A DNA stretch of 64,000 nucleotides from Aureimonas sp. AU22. GTDB taxonomy: Bacteria; Pseudomonadota; Alphaproteobacteria; Rhizobiales; Rhizobiaceae. Numbering within the stretch: position 1 is the stretch's first letter; each line of letters starts with the position of its first letter. The DNA lies in NCBI RefSeq assembly GCF_001463745.1, contig NZ_BBWJ01000032.1, forward strand, positions 62,001 through 126,000. The letters run 5' to 3'. The position numbers were made by a program, and so were the translations under genes. Under the pieces are notes generated by a model. The model did no database searches. It was given only the letters and a program-made list of their open reading frames with translations, and had not been told where the DNA came from. Shown here in pieces: positions 34,377-42,998 of the stretch.

Positions 34377-35339
34377 ATGTCGGCTATCGATGTGCTTTGC
34401 ATCGGGGACCTCGACGTCGACCTGTTCGTCTCGGTTCCCGAGATCCCGGGTTTCGACCAGAAGGTCGCCGGGTTCAATCATGGGCAGAAAGCGGGGGGAA
34501 TGGCCGCCAACTGCGCCGTCGCGGTTTCCCGGCTCGGTCTCAGGAGCCGTCTGATCTCGGCTGTCGGCGCCGATCCGGCTGGCGGCTTCGCGCAGGAGTG
34601 CCTCAAGCACGATGGGGTTGATCTCGACTTCCTCGCTTGGCGGGGCGACGCGCCGACGTTCATGTGCATCGTGCTCCTGTCCCCGGCCGGCGAGAAATCC
34701 CTCATCAGGCTGGAAACGGACGCCTATCTTCCTCGCGTTTCCGATCTCGTTCCGGAAGCCTTCGAGGACGTGCGCCATGTGCACGTGACGTACGGCTCGC
34801 CGGAATTGTCTCTGGCCGCCCTGCGGATGGCGATCGAGCGAGGCATGTCGACTTCGATGGATCTCGAACCCCCCGATATCGCGCGCAATCCTTCTCTCCT
34901 GCGGACCGTCCTGCCCCTCGTCGATACGCTGTTCCTCAACCGAGAAGCATATGACGCCGTGCGCGGGGTTCTGGGAGAATCGCTCGAGCCAGATCGTCTG
35001 CGTCCCGCCGGCGAGATCGTCGTGACGCTCGGCGCAGAGGGGTGCCGTCGTCTGACCGCGGCGGGAAGCGATTTCGTGCCCGGTTTTGCCATCGATTCCG
35101 TGGATACGACCGGTGCCGGAGATTGCTTCGCCGGGGCCTATCTGGTCGCGGGCTTGTCGGGGATCGCCGGCGACGAACGGCTGCGTTTTGCCAACGCGGC
35201 CGCCGCTTTGTCCACGCGTCGGATGGGCGCCCAGGCAGGCATGCCGATCCGCGGCGAGTTGGACGATTTCCTGGCGAGCCGGCGGACGTCTCGATCCGAC
35301 AAGCATGGTTTTGAAGTCAAGGGAGCTGCTCGTGCCTGA
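34377..35339 (+). CDS. PfkB-family carbohydrate kinase (ribokinase-like)
   Basis: A 320-residue kinase with DVLCIGDLDVDLFVSVPEIP, signature 1 GQKAGGMAANCAVAVSRLGL and signature 2 SVDTTGAGDCFAGAYLV (motif 243-249, base Asp249). It is separate from the PfkB domain of the fusion protein and differs from it throughout, so the operon codes for two PfkB active sites, perhaps acting on successive hydroxyls or on different sugars. It directly abuts the permease stop and overlaps the start of the eIF2B-like gene. Confidence 0.9.
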   Translation: MSAIDVLCIGDLDVDLFVSVPEIPGFDQKVAGFNHGQKAGGMAANCAVAVSRLGLRSRLISAVGADPAGGFAQECLKHDGVDLDFLAWRGDAPTFMCIVLLSPAGEKSLIRLETDAYLPRVSDLVPEAFEDVRHVHVTYGSPELSLAALRMAIERGMSTSMDLEPPDIARNPSLLRTVLPLVDTLFLNREAYDAVRGVLGESLEPDRLRPAGEIVVTLGAEGCRRLTAAGSDFVPGFAIDSVDTTGAGDCFAGAYLVAGLSGIAGDERLRFANAAAALSTRRMGAQAGMPIRGELDDFLASRRTSRSDKHGFEVKGAARA

Positions 35340-36312
35340 GCGACGTTTCGAACACCTGAACGAGGTTCGGCAAGCCGGGCTTTCCGCGCCCGACGAGCAA
35401 ACGATGCACTTCCTGTGGCAGATCGTGGACGAAGGGGTGCTGGGCGCCAGCCGGCATGTGGAGCTCGGCAATCAGCTGATCCTGCACCTCATCGGGCAGG
35501 GAAGCGAGGGGCTGCAACGCGCCCGTCTGGTTGCTGCCTTCATCGCGCGCACGCGTGGGCAGGATACACCTGTCATCGGCAACAGCCTCACCCTTCTGCT
35601 TGCCGGGCTGGACGAGGTCGCTCCGGACGCGCAGGCCGACCTTCTGAAGCAGAGGGTGCTGGACTGGAGCCGTGCAGCCAAGGCCCGAAAGGAGCGCCTC
35701 GTTCAAGCCGCCACGCGCCATCTCGTCGGCAAGCGCGGCATCATGGCTTTCGACTACTCGAGCACGGTATCGGCTGTGGTGATCGAATTGGCCAGGCTCG
35801 ATCCGGGTCTTCAGGTCGTCGTTCCCGAGAGTCGCGCCATCGCGGGCGGCGTACGCTACCTCGAAGAGTTCCTGCCAGCCGGCATCGACGTCCGGTTCAT
35901 CCCGGACGCGGCGATCGAATATGGATTGGAGCGTTGTGATGCGGCCTTGTTCGGTGTCGAGACCCTTCGCTGCGACGGCAGCTTTTTGAATACGATCGGC
36001 AGCCGGATGATCGCACGGCTGGCACAGGGGATGGGTGTCGAGATCTTCGGTGCGACGGATCTCCTCAAGCTCGACACACGCAGCTACGACGGTCACCGAC
36101 CGGCCCCCGCGACACGCTCCTATGACAAGGTTCTGACGGACGGCATGGCGATCTCAGGCGCAGGGCGCGTCGACACGCGCGCGCCCGAACTCGACGTCAT
36201 ACCCGCGGCACTGACGAGCGCCCTCCTGACGGAGTTCGGTCCCGTCCCTCCGGCTGCGATATGGGCCCTTGGGCGCAGCGCCTTCAAACTCAATGACGGG
36301 TCGGCAATATGA
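35332..36312 (+). CDS. eIF2B/MtnA-fold (IF-2B family) sugar-phosphate isomerase-like protein
   Basis: A 326-residue protein of the family that unites eIF2B alpha/beta/delta, methylthioribose-1-phosphate isomerase and ribose-1,5-bisphosphate isomerase. A helical N-terminus (1-120) precedes the Rossmann-like half: IMAFDYSSTVSAVVIELAR (137-155), VVVPESRAIAGGVRYLEEF (162-180), GVETLRCDGSFLNTIGSRM (208-226) and IFGATDLLKLD. At the MtnA catalytic Cys and Asp positions I see DYSST and CDGSF, closer to eIF2B-type sequences, so activity is uncertain. GTG 35332 is chosen because AGGGAG precedes it by 7 bases and it overlaps the kinase stop; an ATG at 35305 would add nine residues. The stop overlaps the SIS gene (36309-36312). 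Confidence 0.8.
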   Translation: MPERRFEHLNEVRQAGLSAPDEQTMHFLWQIVDEGVLGASRHVELGNQLILHLIGQGSEGLQRARLVAAFIARTRGQDTPVIGNSLTLLLAGLDEVAPDAQADLLKQRVLDWSRAAKARKERLVQAATRHLVGKRGIMAFDYSSTVSAVVIELARLDPGLQVVVPESRAIAGGVRYLEEFLPAGIDVRFIPDAAIEYGLERCDAALFGVETLRCDGSFLNTIGSRMIARLAQGMGVEIFGATDLLKLDTRSYDGHRPAPATRSYDKVLTDGMAISGAGRVDTRAPELDVIPAALTSALLTEFGPVPPAAIWALGRSAFKLNDGSAI

Positions 36313-37325
36313 ACGAGATGATGGCGCGCGAGATCGCCGCGCAACCCGAACTGCTCCTATCGATCCAGTCCGAACTGGCACAGATCTGCGATGGGCTGCC
36401 CCGGCCGAGCGGGCGTATCTTCGCCGGTGGCTGCGGCGACTCCGCTTTCGCTCCGAAGGCATTGGCCGGCGTGTTCCGCAGAATGGGAACGCCGATCGCT
36501 GCCTGCAGCTCCATGGATCTCGTCGGCTTCGTCGATCTCGACCCCAGCGACACGATCATCCTGTCGTCGATATCGGGAGGAACCAAGCGCAGCATCGAAG
36601 CGGCGCGAGCGGCGAGCGAGCGGGGCGCGCGCGTCATCGGCGTTACCTGCAACGGCGAAAGTGCGCTTGCCGCGCTTGCCGACCAGACAGTTGTGTTGCC
36701 GTTCAAGCCCTTGAGCCGAAAGACGCCGCATACGCTCGACTACGCTGTCACGCTCCTTGCGCTGGTGGAGATCGCAAGGAGTTTCGCTCGCCTTCCGTCC
36801 GACGCTACCCGCTCGGTCCTGCACGGATTGCCGATGTCTTTGACAGACGCCGAGACCGAAGCGTCCGGAGTCGCTGCGTCGTGGCAGAATGAAAGCCGAC
36901 TTTTCCTTCTGGGCGCCGGCCCGGGATTGGGAACGGCGGAGTACGGCGCTGCGAAGTTCCATGAGGCCGGCGGTCTCGTCGCCATCGCCGCCGAAACGGA
37001 AAACTTCGTGCACGGCATGAACTTCATGCTGGAGCCCGCCGATCTCCTCGTGGTGTTGGGTGGATCTGACGTGGCGGAACGGCGGGGACGCGAGGTCGTC
37101 ACCGCGTTCGCAAAGCTGGTGTCGAAGGCGCATCTGCAGGTGCCGCCGGACGGAGCGCCGTCCTGGCAGGCAGCCTTTGGGTCGGTGCTTCAGCAGACAT
37201 TCTTCCTGCAGTCGCTATGCCTGCGTGTCGCCGACCATCTGCGGCTGGCTTTGGAAGAGCCGCGGGCTGGGCGATCACTGGGTGGGGCTCACTTCGCTGC
37301 GCAGTCGAGCGTTATGGCGTCCTGA
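36309..37325 (+). CDS. Tandem SIS-domain sugar isomerase/deglycase (GlmS/FrlB/AgaS-like)
   Basis: A 338-residue protein with two SIS domains. The first has IFAGGCGDSAFAPKALA and TIILSSISGGTKRSIEAARA; the second has LFLLGAGPGLGTAEYGAAKF and AAETENFVHGMNFML, the ExxxFxHG pattern of GlmS-type isomerases. There is no glutaminase domain, so it resembles FrlB (fructosamine-6-phosphate deglycase) or AgaS-type deaminases rather than full GlmS. With two PfkB kinases upstream, a kinase-then-deglycase route for an Amadori or amino sugar is plausible, because FrlD is also a PfkB kinase. It is the last gene of the operon. Confidence 0.85.
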   Translation: MNEMMAREIAAQPELLLSIQSELAQICDGLPRPSGRIFAGGCGDSAFAPKALAGVFRRMGTPIAACSSMDLVGFVDLDPSDTIILSSISGGTKRSIEAARAASERGARVIGVTCNGESALAALADQTVVLPFKPLSRKTPHTLDYAVTLLALVEIARSFARLPSDATRSVLHGLPMSLTDAETEASGVAASWQNESRLFLLGAGPGLGTAEYGAAKFHEAGGLVAIAAETENFVHGMNFMLEPADLLVVLGGSDVAERRGREVVTAFAKLVSKAHLQVPPDGAPSWQAAFGSVLQQTFFLQSLCLRVADHLRLALEEPRAGRSLGGAHFAAQSSVMAS

Positions 37326-38204
37326 GATTTCAGGGCCCCTCGTGAAGGGGACGAGTGGCCGGCGTCCGACCGACTCCGTGGAGATGATCGGAGGGCTCTT
37401 GGAGACGGGCACGCGGACGCCAGCCGCCCGAGCGCCGTGCAAGGAGCGCCCTTCGGGCGATCCGACCGCCGTCGAAGGGCGTCGATGGAGCCCGTGCTGC
37501 CGACGGCGGCTCCGATCGGTCGGCCTCGGGCTTGGCGGGGGCGGGAAATCGCCAACGCGCGGTAGGGGACCCCACCAACGCATTGCCAAGATTGACGGTC
37601 TCCATCCGGTCGCCATGGACGCGAACCTGCTCTCCTCCGGTTCTCCATCGCAATGGCTTGATATCGGACCGGATGGGCCGGCTGCATTTCAGCTGTTGGC
37701 CGTGGCCGGCCCATGAGTGCCATCTGCTATTTTCGCTATTGTTGTTTATTTATGGACTAAAAATAGGAAATCGTACTAACAAGAATGTTTACTGTATTTT
37801 TCAGGAGATGTTAAGAAACAAAGAAATATCTTCTCGATAAGTATAATTCGAGTGATCGTGACCGATAATCACCCGATATCTGCGGATTGACCGGACTTTA
37901 TCTTGGCGGCGCGTGGCTTGCCAGGTGTGCGGGCAGTCTGCGTCCTTGACCTCAACCAATGCAAATAGAGTGCGGGGGGGAACAGTAGAAATTCCCTTGC
38001 CGCTTCGACAAGAGTCGTATCCTAATAAGCTTGTCTAAGTTTTCGAGGAGGGCTGGGAGGCGGCCTCGAAGCTCGTTCCGAGGTGTCCGGCAGGCTGCGG
38101 TCGATGCGTGTGCGCTGAGTGACTGGTCTTGGAAGACAGCCCCGTTGTCCCAAGGGTAAAGGCGATGGGGATCGTTTGATCGTATCCTGGGGAGGAACCA
38201 TCAC
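37326..38204. other. Degraded 0.9 kb gap with AT-rich segment
   Basis: No intact gene. It contains an IS5-like N-terminal fragment near 37485 and then, at about 37725-37870, a sharply AT-rich stretch with runs such as TTTATGGACTAAAAATAGG, quite unlike the surrounding GC-rich DNA. The last 150 bp lead to the binding-protein gene at 38205. Confidence 0.55.
37485..37565 (+). pseudogene. Fragment of IS5-family transposase N-terminus
   Basis: From the ATG at 37485 the frame reads MEPVLPTAAPIGRPRAWRGR then EIANAR and stops. This resembles the common IS5 transposase opening (...IEPLLP...GRPR...R.IVNAI). No catalytic core follows in frame. It is short, so chance similarity is possible. Confidence 0.35.
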
Positions 38205-39368
38205 ATGACAATCCAGCTCACAGCCTTGAAGAACCGATGCGCCGTCGGTCTCGTCGCAGCCTTCGCAACGACCGCGGCCGTGCTGGCCATCACGGCCGGG
38301 GCCCGGGCTGCCGGTCCCGAGATCGTCTCCGGTCCGAGCGCCGATCCCGAATGCTACAAGCCGCTGACCGCCGAGACGAAGTTCTTCCAGTATGCGAAGA
38401 AGGAAGGGCCCTATCGCATCGCGCTCGCCAACGGCTTCATCGGCAATACCTGGCGCATCCAGATGGTGCAGACTGCGAAGGCCTATGCCGAGCAGCCGGA
38501 GGTGAAGGCCAAGCTGAAGGAATTCAAGGTGGTGTCGACGGGGGACGACGTCGCGGCTCAGATCGCCGCCGTCGATAACTTCATCAACTCCGGCTACGAT
38601 GCCGTTATCGTCAACGCGCAGAACCCGACGGCCTTCAAGCCCGTGATCAAGCGGGCCAAGGCGGCCGGCGTGGTGTTGGTCGCCTTCGACAACACGCTGG
38701 ACACCGACGAGGCGATCAACGTCAACGTCGACCAGAAGGGCCTCGGCAAGCTCTGGGGCGAGTGGCTGGTGAAGAACGTGCCCGGCGGCAAGGGCAAGCT
38801 CCTGGAAGTGCGCGGCGTGACCGGCACCTCGGTCGACCGCGACCGGCACGATGGTATTCAGGAGGTGCTCGCCGCCTCGCCGGGCCCATGGGAGAGCGTC
38901 GAGGTCGTCGGACGCTGGGACGACGGCACCGCTCAGAAGGTCGTTGCCGACGCGATCGCGGTCCACAAGAAGTTCGATGGCGTGTCCGTCCAGGGCGGCT
39001 CGACCGGGACGGTCCGCGCCATGATCGACGCCGGCCATCCCTTCGTGCCGGTCGGCGGCGAGACGGAGAACGGTTTCCGCAAGCTTTGCGCGGAGCATTC
39101 CAAGGACGGGTTGAAGTGCACGTCGGCCGGCAGCGGTCCGGCCCAGGTCGCCGTCGCGATGAAGACCGCGCTCGCTGCGCTCGACGGACAGGTCGTACCG
39201 CAGTCGATAGCCTTGCCGCTGTCGATCGTGTCCGACCCCGACTTCAAGGACGGCGAGAACTTCTACTCCAAGGAGACCGACAACTTCTTCGTCGGCAATT
39301 CCTTTCCGACCTGCGGCATCAACTTCACCGCGCAGGAGATCATGGGACAGAGCCAGGCCAACCAATAG
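38205..39368 (+). CDS. Sugar ABC transporter substrate-binding protein
   Basis: A 387-residue secreted binding protein. The signal peptide is about residues 1-35 (AAVLAITAGARA-AG). The mature protein has YRIALANGFIGNTWRIQMVQ, QIAAVDNFINSGYDAVIVNA and VGGETENGFRKLC, a longer CUT2-type binding protein with a C-terminal Cys pair region (CAEHSKDGLKC). GGGGAGG precedes the ATG. It heads the 38205-44577 operon: tandem ATPase, two permeases, lactonase and a hydrolase. The downstream SMP-30 lactonase suggests the cargo is an aldose, or gives an aldonolactone. Confidence 0.9.
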   Translation: MTIQLTALKNRCAVGLVAAFATTAAVLAITAGARAAGPEIVSGPSADPECYKPLTAETKFFQYAKKEGPYRIALANGFIGNTWRIQMVQTAKAYAEQPEVKAKLKEFKVVSTGDDVAAQIAAVDNFINSGYDAVIVNAQNPTAFKPVIKRAKAAGVVLVAFDNTLDTDEAINVNVDQKGLGKLWGEWLVKNVPGGKGKLLEVRGVTGTSVDRDRHDGIQEVLAASPGPWESVEVVGRWDDGTAQKVVADAIAVHKKFDGVSVQGGSTGTVRAMIDAGHPFVPVGGETENGFRKLCAEHSKDGLKCTSAGSGPAQVAVAMKTALAALDGQVVPQSIALPLSIVSDPDFKDGENFYSKETDNFFVGNSFPTCGINFTAQEIMGQSQANQ

Positions 39369-39388
39369 GCTCGGCCGCAGCAAGTCCG

Positions 39389-39419
39389 GACCGGCGGTCG
39401 CTCCCTGCTGCCGCCGGTC
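39389..39419 (+). terminator. Intercistronic hairpin after the binding-protein gene
   Basis: GACCGGCGG (39389-39397) pairs perfectly with CCGCCGGTC (39411-39419) around a 13-base loop; no T-run. Same placement as the hairpins at 14234, 32317 and 51654. Confidence 0.5.
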
Positions 39420-39455
39420 GCCGTTCCACGACCTTTGTCGGAAAGGGCGTCTTCG

Positions 39456-41033
39456 TTGCGCGATCTCTCCATCTTGTCCAACGCGGATCCGGACACGATG
39501 TCCTCGCCCGCGGACTTCGAAGCGGTTCCGATCCTCGAGTTCCGCGGCGTGTCCAAGCGATACGGCGGCGTCGCGGCCCTGACGGGCGTCGACTTCGCCG
39601 CGCGCCGCGGCATGATCCACGCCGTGCTCGGCGAGAACGGCGCGGGAAAGTCGACGCTGATCAAGATCGCCTCGGGCGTCACCGATCCGAGCGAGGGCGA
39701 GATCCTTGTGGAAGGGCGGACGGTGAGCTTCCGCAACCCGACGGAGGCGATGGAGGCCGGCGTCGTCTGCGTCTTCCAGGAACTCTCGCTGATCCCGGAT
39801 ATGACGGTTGCCGACAATCTCTCGATCGTCGATCCTCCCCGTCGCTTCGGCCTGATCTCCGGGCGTGCGCAGCGACGGCGCGCCCGCGAACTTCTGGCGC
39901 TCGTCGGCTGCGAGGACGTGCATCCCGGCGAGTTGGTCAAGAACCTGCCGCTGTCGCGTCGGCAGATGGTCGAGATCGCGAAGGCGCTCGCCAAGAAGCC
40001 GAAGGTGCTGATCCTCGACGAGGCGACGTCGGCCCTGACGACCGAGGACGTGAAGCGCGTGTACGCCATCATCCGGCGGCTGCGCAGCGAGGGCGTCGCG
40101 ATCCTTTACGTCTCCCATCGGATGAAGGAGATCGAGGATCTCGCCGATGCGGCGAGCGTCTTTCGCAACGGCCGGCATATCGAGACCTTTCGCAAGGGCG
40201 CGCGCTCGGTCGACGAGATCGTTCAGATGATGATCGGGCGCGAGGTGACGCATCCCTACCCCGATAAGCCTGCCCCGTCCGGCGACGCGCCGGTCGCACT
40301 TTCGGCCCGCGGCCTGTCCTGGGGACGCGAGCTTCGCAGCGTTTCCCTGGAGGTCCGAAAGGGAGAGATCGTCGGTCTCGGCGGCCTCGACGGCCAGGGC
40401 CAGCGCGAATTGCTGCTCGCTCTGTTCGGCGTTCTGAAGAACGTGTCAGGCGCCATCGAGGTCGCAGGCAAGCCCGTGAGCTTCACGGGACCGCGCGCGG
40501 CGATGCGCTGTGATCTGCCGCTGGCTCTCATCCCGGAGGATCGCAAGACCGAAGGCCTGATGCTGCCGATGAGCGTCGAGGACAATATGAGCCTCGCCGC
40601 TCTGTCGCGGTTCCAGCGCGGCCTCTCCATCGATCGCAGCCGTGAGGCGGCCGCCATCGCGGAGATGGTGGAAGGTCTGAAGGTCAAGGCCGGCGATCTC
40701 CGCGCGCCCGTCTCCAACCTTTCCGGTGGCAACCAGCAGAAGGTCGTCCTCGCGAAGTGGCTGATGACACGCCCCGGCATCGTGCTTCTCAACGATCCGA
40801 CGCGCGGGATCGACGTCGGCACCAAGCAGGAGATCTACCGACTGCTGCGCGATCTTGCCGGGCAAGGTCTCGCCGTTCTCCTCTACTCCACCGACTATGC
40901 CGAACTGATCGGCTGCTGCGACCGCGTGCTCGTCATGTATGGCGGCCAAATTGCGCGCGAACTGTCCGGCGACGGTTTGAACGAGACGACGATGATCGAG
41001 ACCGCGCTGAACGTCGGGGAGCGCGCGGCATGA
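39456..41033 (+). CDS. Sugar ABC transporter ATP-binding protein, tandem NBDs
   Basis: About 525 residues with two NBDs. NBD1 has GENGAGKSTLIK, signature variant LSRRQMVEIAKAL and VLILDEATSAL. NBD2 has the degenerate loop LGGLDGQGQRELLLALFG, signature LSGGNQQKVVLAKWL and a Walker B variant VLLNDPTRGIDVG, with Asn-Asp where Asp-Glu is usual. The start is uncertain: TTG 39456 has AAAGGG 8 bases upstream, while ATG 39498 has no clear ribosome-binding site and begins 14 residues later. The stop overlaps the next start (41030-41033). Confidence 0.88.
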   Translation: MRDLSILSNADPDTMSSPADFEAVPILEFRGVSKRYGGVAALTGVDFAARRGMIHAVLGENGAGKSTLIKIASGVTDPSEGEILVEGRTVSFRNPTEAMEAGVVCVFQELSLIPDMTVADNLSIVDPPRRFGLISGRAQRRRARELLALVGCEDVHPGELVKNLPLSRRQMVEIAKALAKKPKVLILDEATSALTTEDVKRVYAIIRRLRSEGVAILYVSHRMKEIEDLADAASVFRNGRHIETFRKGARSVDEIVQMMIGREVTHPYPDKPAPSGDAPVALSARGLSWGRELRSVSLEVRKGEIVGLGGLDGQGQRELLLALFGVLKNVSGAIEVAGKPVSFTGPRAAMRCDLPLALIPEDRKTEGLMLPMSVEDNMSLAALSRFQRGLSIDRSREAAAIAEMVEGLKVKAGDLRAPVSNLSGGNQQKVVLAKWLMTRPGIVLLNDPTRGIDVGTKQEIYRLLRDLAGQGLAVLLYSTDYAELIGCCDRVLVMYGGQIARELSGDGLNETTMIETALNVGERAA

Positions 41034-42010
41034 CGGACCTCGGATACTTCGTTCGGCACCAGCGCGGACTTCTCGGCGCCATCGCGCTCTTCGTCGCGAT
41101 GTTCTCGATCTACATCGCGAACCATCCCGTCGGGCTGACGCCGGCGGTGGCGACGACGGCGGCCAACAAGGCGGTGCTTCTTGCGCTGGTCGCGATGGCG
41201 CAGACGCTGCCCGTCCTGACGCGGGGGCTCGATCTCTCCGTCGGCATGGTCTTCGTTCTCGCCAACTGCCTCGCCTCGACGCTGGTCGTCGGAACGCCTT
41301 CGGAAGGGGCTCTCGGCATTCTGGTCGTTCTCGGCGTGGGAGCGGTGGCCGGGTTCCTCAACGGTGCGATCGTCGTCTTCGGGCGGCTGCAGCCGATCAT
41401 CACCACGCTCGCGACGGGAGCGATCTTCTACGGCCTTGCGCTTCTCGTCCGGCCGGGTCCGGGCGGTGACGTGCAGTCGGACATTGCCGATCTCCTGACG
41501 GGGCAGATCTTCGGCACCGTGCCAGCCGCGCTCCTCGTGCTGCTCGCGGTGGTGCTTCTGGTCTGGGTCCCCTTCCGACGTTCCGTGATCGGGCGCGCCG
41601 CCTACGCCACCGGATCGAACGAGCAGGCGGCCTACATGTCCGGGGTGCCGGTCGAGCGCGCCAAGCTTCTCGCCTACACGCTGTCGGGATTGCTGGCCTC
41701 GATCGGCGGCCTGATGCTGACGTTCAACACCTATTCCGGCGAGGCGTCGGCACCGATCGCGGGCACCTACACGCTGAATTCGATCGCCGCCGTGGTGATC
41801 GGCGGCACTTCGCTCTTCGGCGGCTGGGGGTCGGCCATCGGCTCGATCTTCGGCGCCTTCGTCCTGCGCACGATCGAGGATCTTCTCTTCGTCTTCGATC
41901 TCGATCCCTTGTGGCAGCCGCTGTTCCAAGGCGTCGTTCTGCTCGCCGCGATCTCGCTCGGCGCCTTTCGCGTCCTTCGCATCCGCAACCGGCTGGAGAT
42001 CCTGGCATGA
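41030..42010 (+). CDS. Sugar ABC transporter permease 1
   Basis: A 326-residue CUT2 permease with about 8-10 hydrophobic segments. It shows QTLPVLTRGLDLSVGMVFVL, coupling loop ATGSNEQAAYMSGVPVER and VVIGGTSLFGGWGSAIGS. It is coupled to the ATPase upstream and to permease 2 downstream by 4-bp ATGA overlaps, so all three are translated as a unit. Confidence 0.91.
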   Translation: MTDLGYFVRHQRGLLGAIALFVAMFSIYIANHPVGLTPAVATTAANKAVLLALVAMAQTLPVLTRGLDLSVGMVFVLANCLASTLVVGTPSEGALGILVVLGVGAVAGFLNGAIVVFGRLQPIITTLATGAIFYGLALLVRPGPGGDVQSDIADLLTGQIFGTVPAALLVLLAVVLLVWVPFRRSVIGRAAYATGSNEQAAYMSGVPVERAKLLAYTLSGLLASIGGLMLTFNTYSGEASAPIAGTYTLNSIAAVVIGGTSLFGGWGSAIGSIFGAFVLRTIEDLLFVFDLDPLWQPLFQGVVLLAAISLGAFRVLRIRNRLEILA

Positions 42011-42996
42011 GCGCCACAGCGCCCCGCGCCGCCGGCCCGTCGCGCCTCGTTCGCCTCGGCCTCGACCGGTCCGTCCTCATCGCCTTCGCCTGCATCGTCG
42101 TGCTTCTGGCAGGCGGAGCACTCTACTCGCGCGAGTTCCTGTCGCCGGAGTACCTGCTCCAACAGTTGCAGATCAGCGCCTTCCTCGGCGTCATCGCTTC
42201 CGGTGCCATGATGGTCATCCTCATCGGGCATATCGATCTTTCGATCCCCTGGACGGTGACACTCGGTGCGATGATGGCGACGGCGGTGGCCGGATGGTAC
42301 GGCACGCCCGGCGAGATCCTCGCCATTCCCGTCGGCATCCTCTGCGGTGCGTCGGTCGGGCTCGTGAACGGGCTCGGCGTCGCCTATCTCCGCCTGCCGT
42401 CGATGATCTTCACGCTCGGCATGAATGCGGTCGTGCAGGGCCTGATGGTTCTGCACACCGGCGGCTCGGCGCCGCAGGACCATGCGACCGACGCCATGCA
42501 CTTCCTTGGCGTCGGCCGGCCGATCCTTGGCATTCCCAACGCGCTCTTCATGTGGATCCTTGTCGGGGCCGGGGTCATCTTCCTCCTCAACCGCACCGCC
42601 TTCGGCCGGCGGGTCTATGCCGTCGGCAACCGGGAGCGGGCGGCCTACCTGTCCGGCGTCGATACGAACGCCATCATCGTCGGCTGCTTCGTCCTGTCCG
42701 GCGCGGCGGCAGCCTTCGCCGGGGTCCTTCTCGCGGGCTACTCGACCAAGGCCTATCAGGCGATGGGCGACAGCTATCTCCTGCCGGCCATCGCGGCCGT
42801 GGTTCTCGGCGGGACGAACGTCCTCGGCGGGCGCGGCAACTACCTCGGCACCATCGCGGGCGTCATCCTCATCACGCTCCTGCAGTCGATCCTCTCGGTC
42901 ATGCAGATGGAGGAGGCGGGCCGCCAGATCATCTACGGCACCGTGATCATCGCCATGCTGCTCGCCTACGGGCGCGGCGACCTCAACCGGAAATAG
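42007..42996 (+). CDS. Sugar ABC transporter permease 2
   Basis: A 329-residue CUT2 permease. It has MMVILIGHIDLSIPWTVTLG, coupling loop AVGNRERAAYLSGVDTNA and AVVLGGTNVLGGRGNYLGT. LIGHIDLSIPW replaces the more common GGIDLSVGS, marking a distinct subgroup. It pairs with the permease at 41030. Two bases separate it from the lactonase gene. Confidence 0.9.
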   Translation: MSATAPRAAGPSRLVRLGLDRSVLIAFACIVVLLAGGALYSREFLSPEYLLQQLQISAFLGVIASGAMMVILIGHIDLSIPWTVTLGAMMATAVAGWYGTPGEILAIPVGILCGASVGLVNGLGVAYLRLPSMIFTLGMNAVVQGLMVLHTGGSAPQDHATDAMHFLGVGRPILGIPNALFMWILVGAGVIFLLNRTAFGRRVYAVGNRERAAYLSGVDTNAIIVGCFVLSGAAAAFAGVLLAGYSTKAYQAMGDSYLLPAIAAVVLGGTNVLGGRGNYLGTIAGVILITLLQSILSVMQMEEAGRQIIYGTVIIAMLLAYGRGDLNRK

Positions 42997-42998
42997 CC

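Noticed and set aside
38022-40253. 743-codon minus-strand open frame opposite the 38205 importer genes
   Set aside because: Same antisense artefact; the plus strand has a signal peptide and Walker motifs in register.
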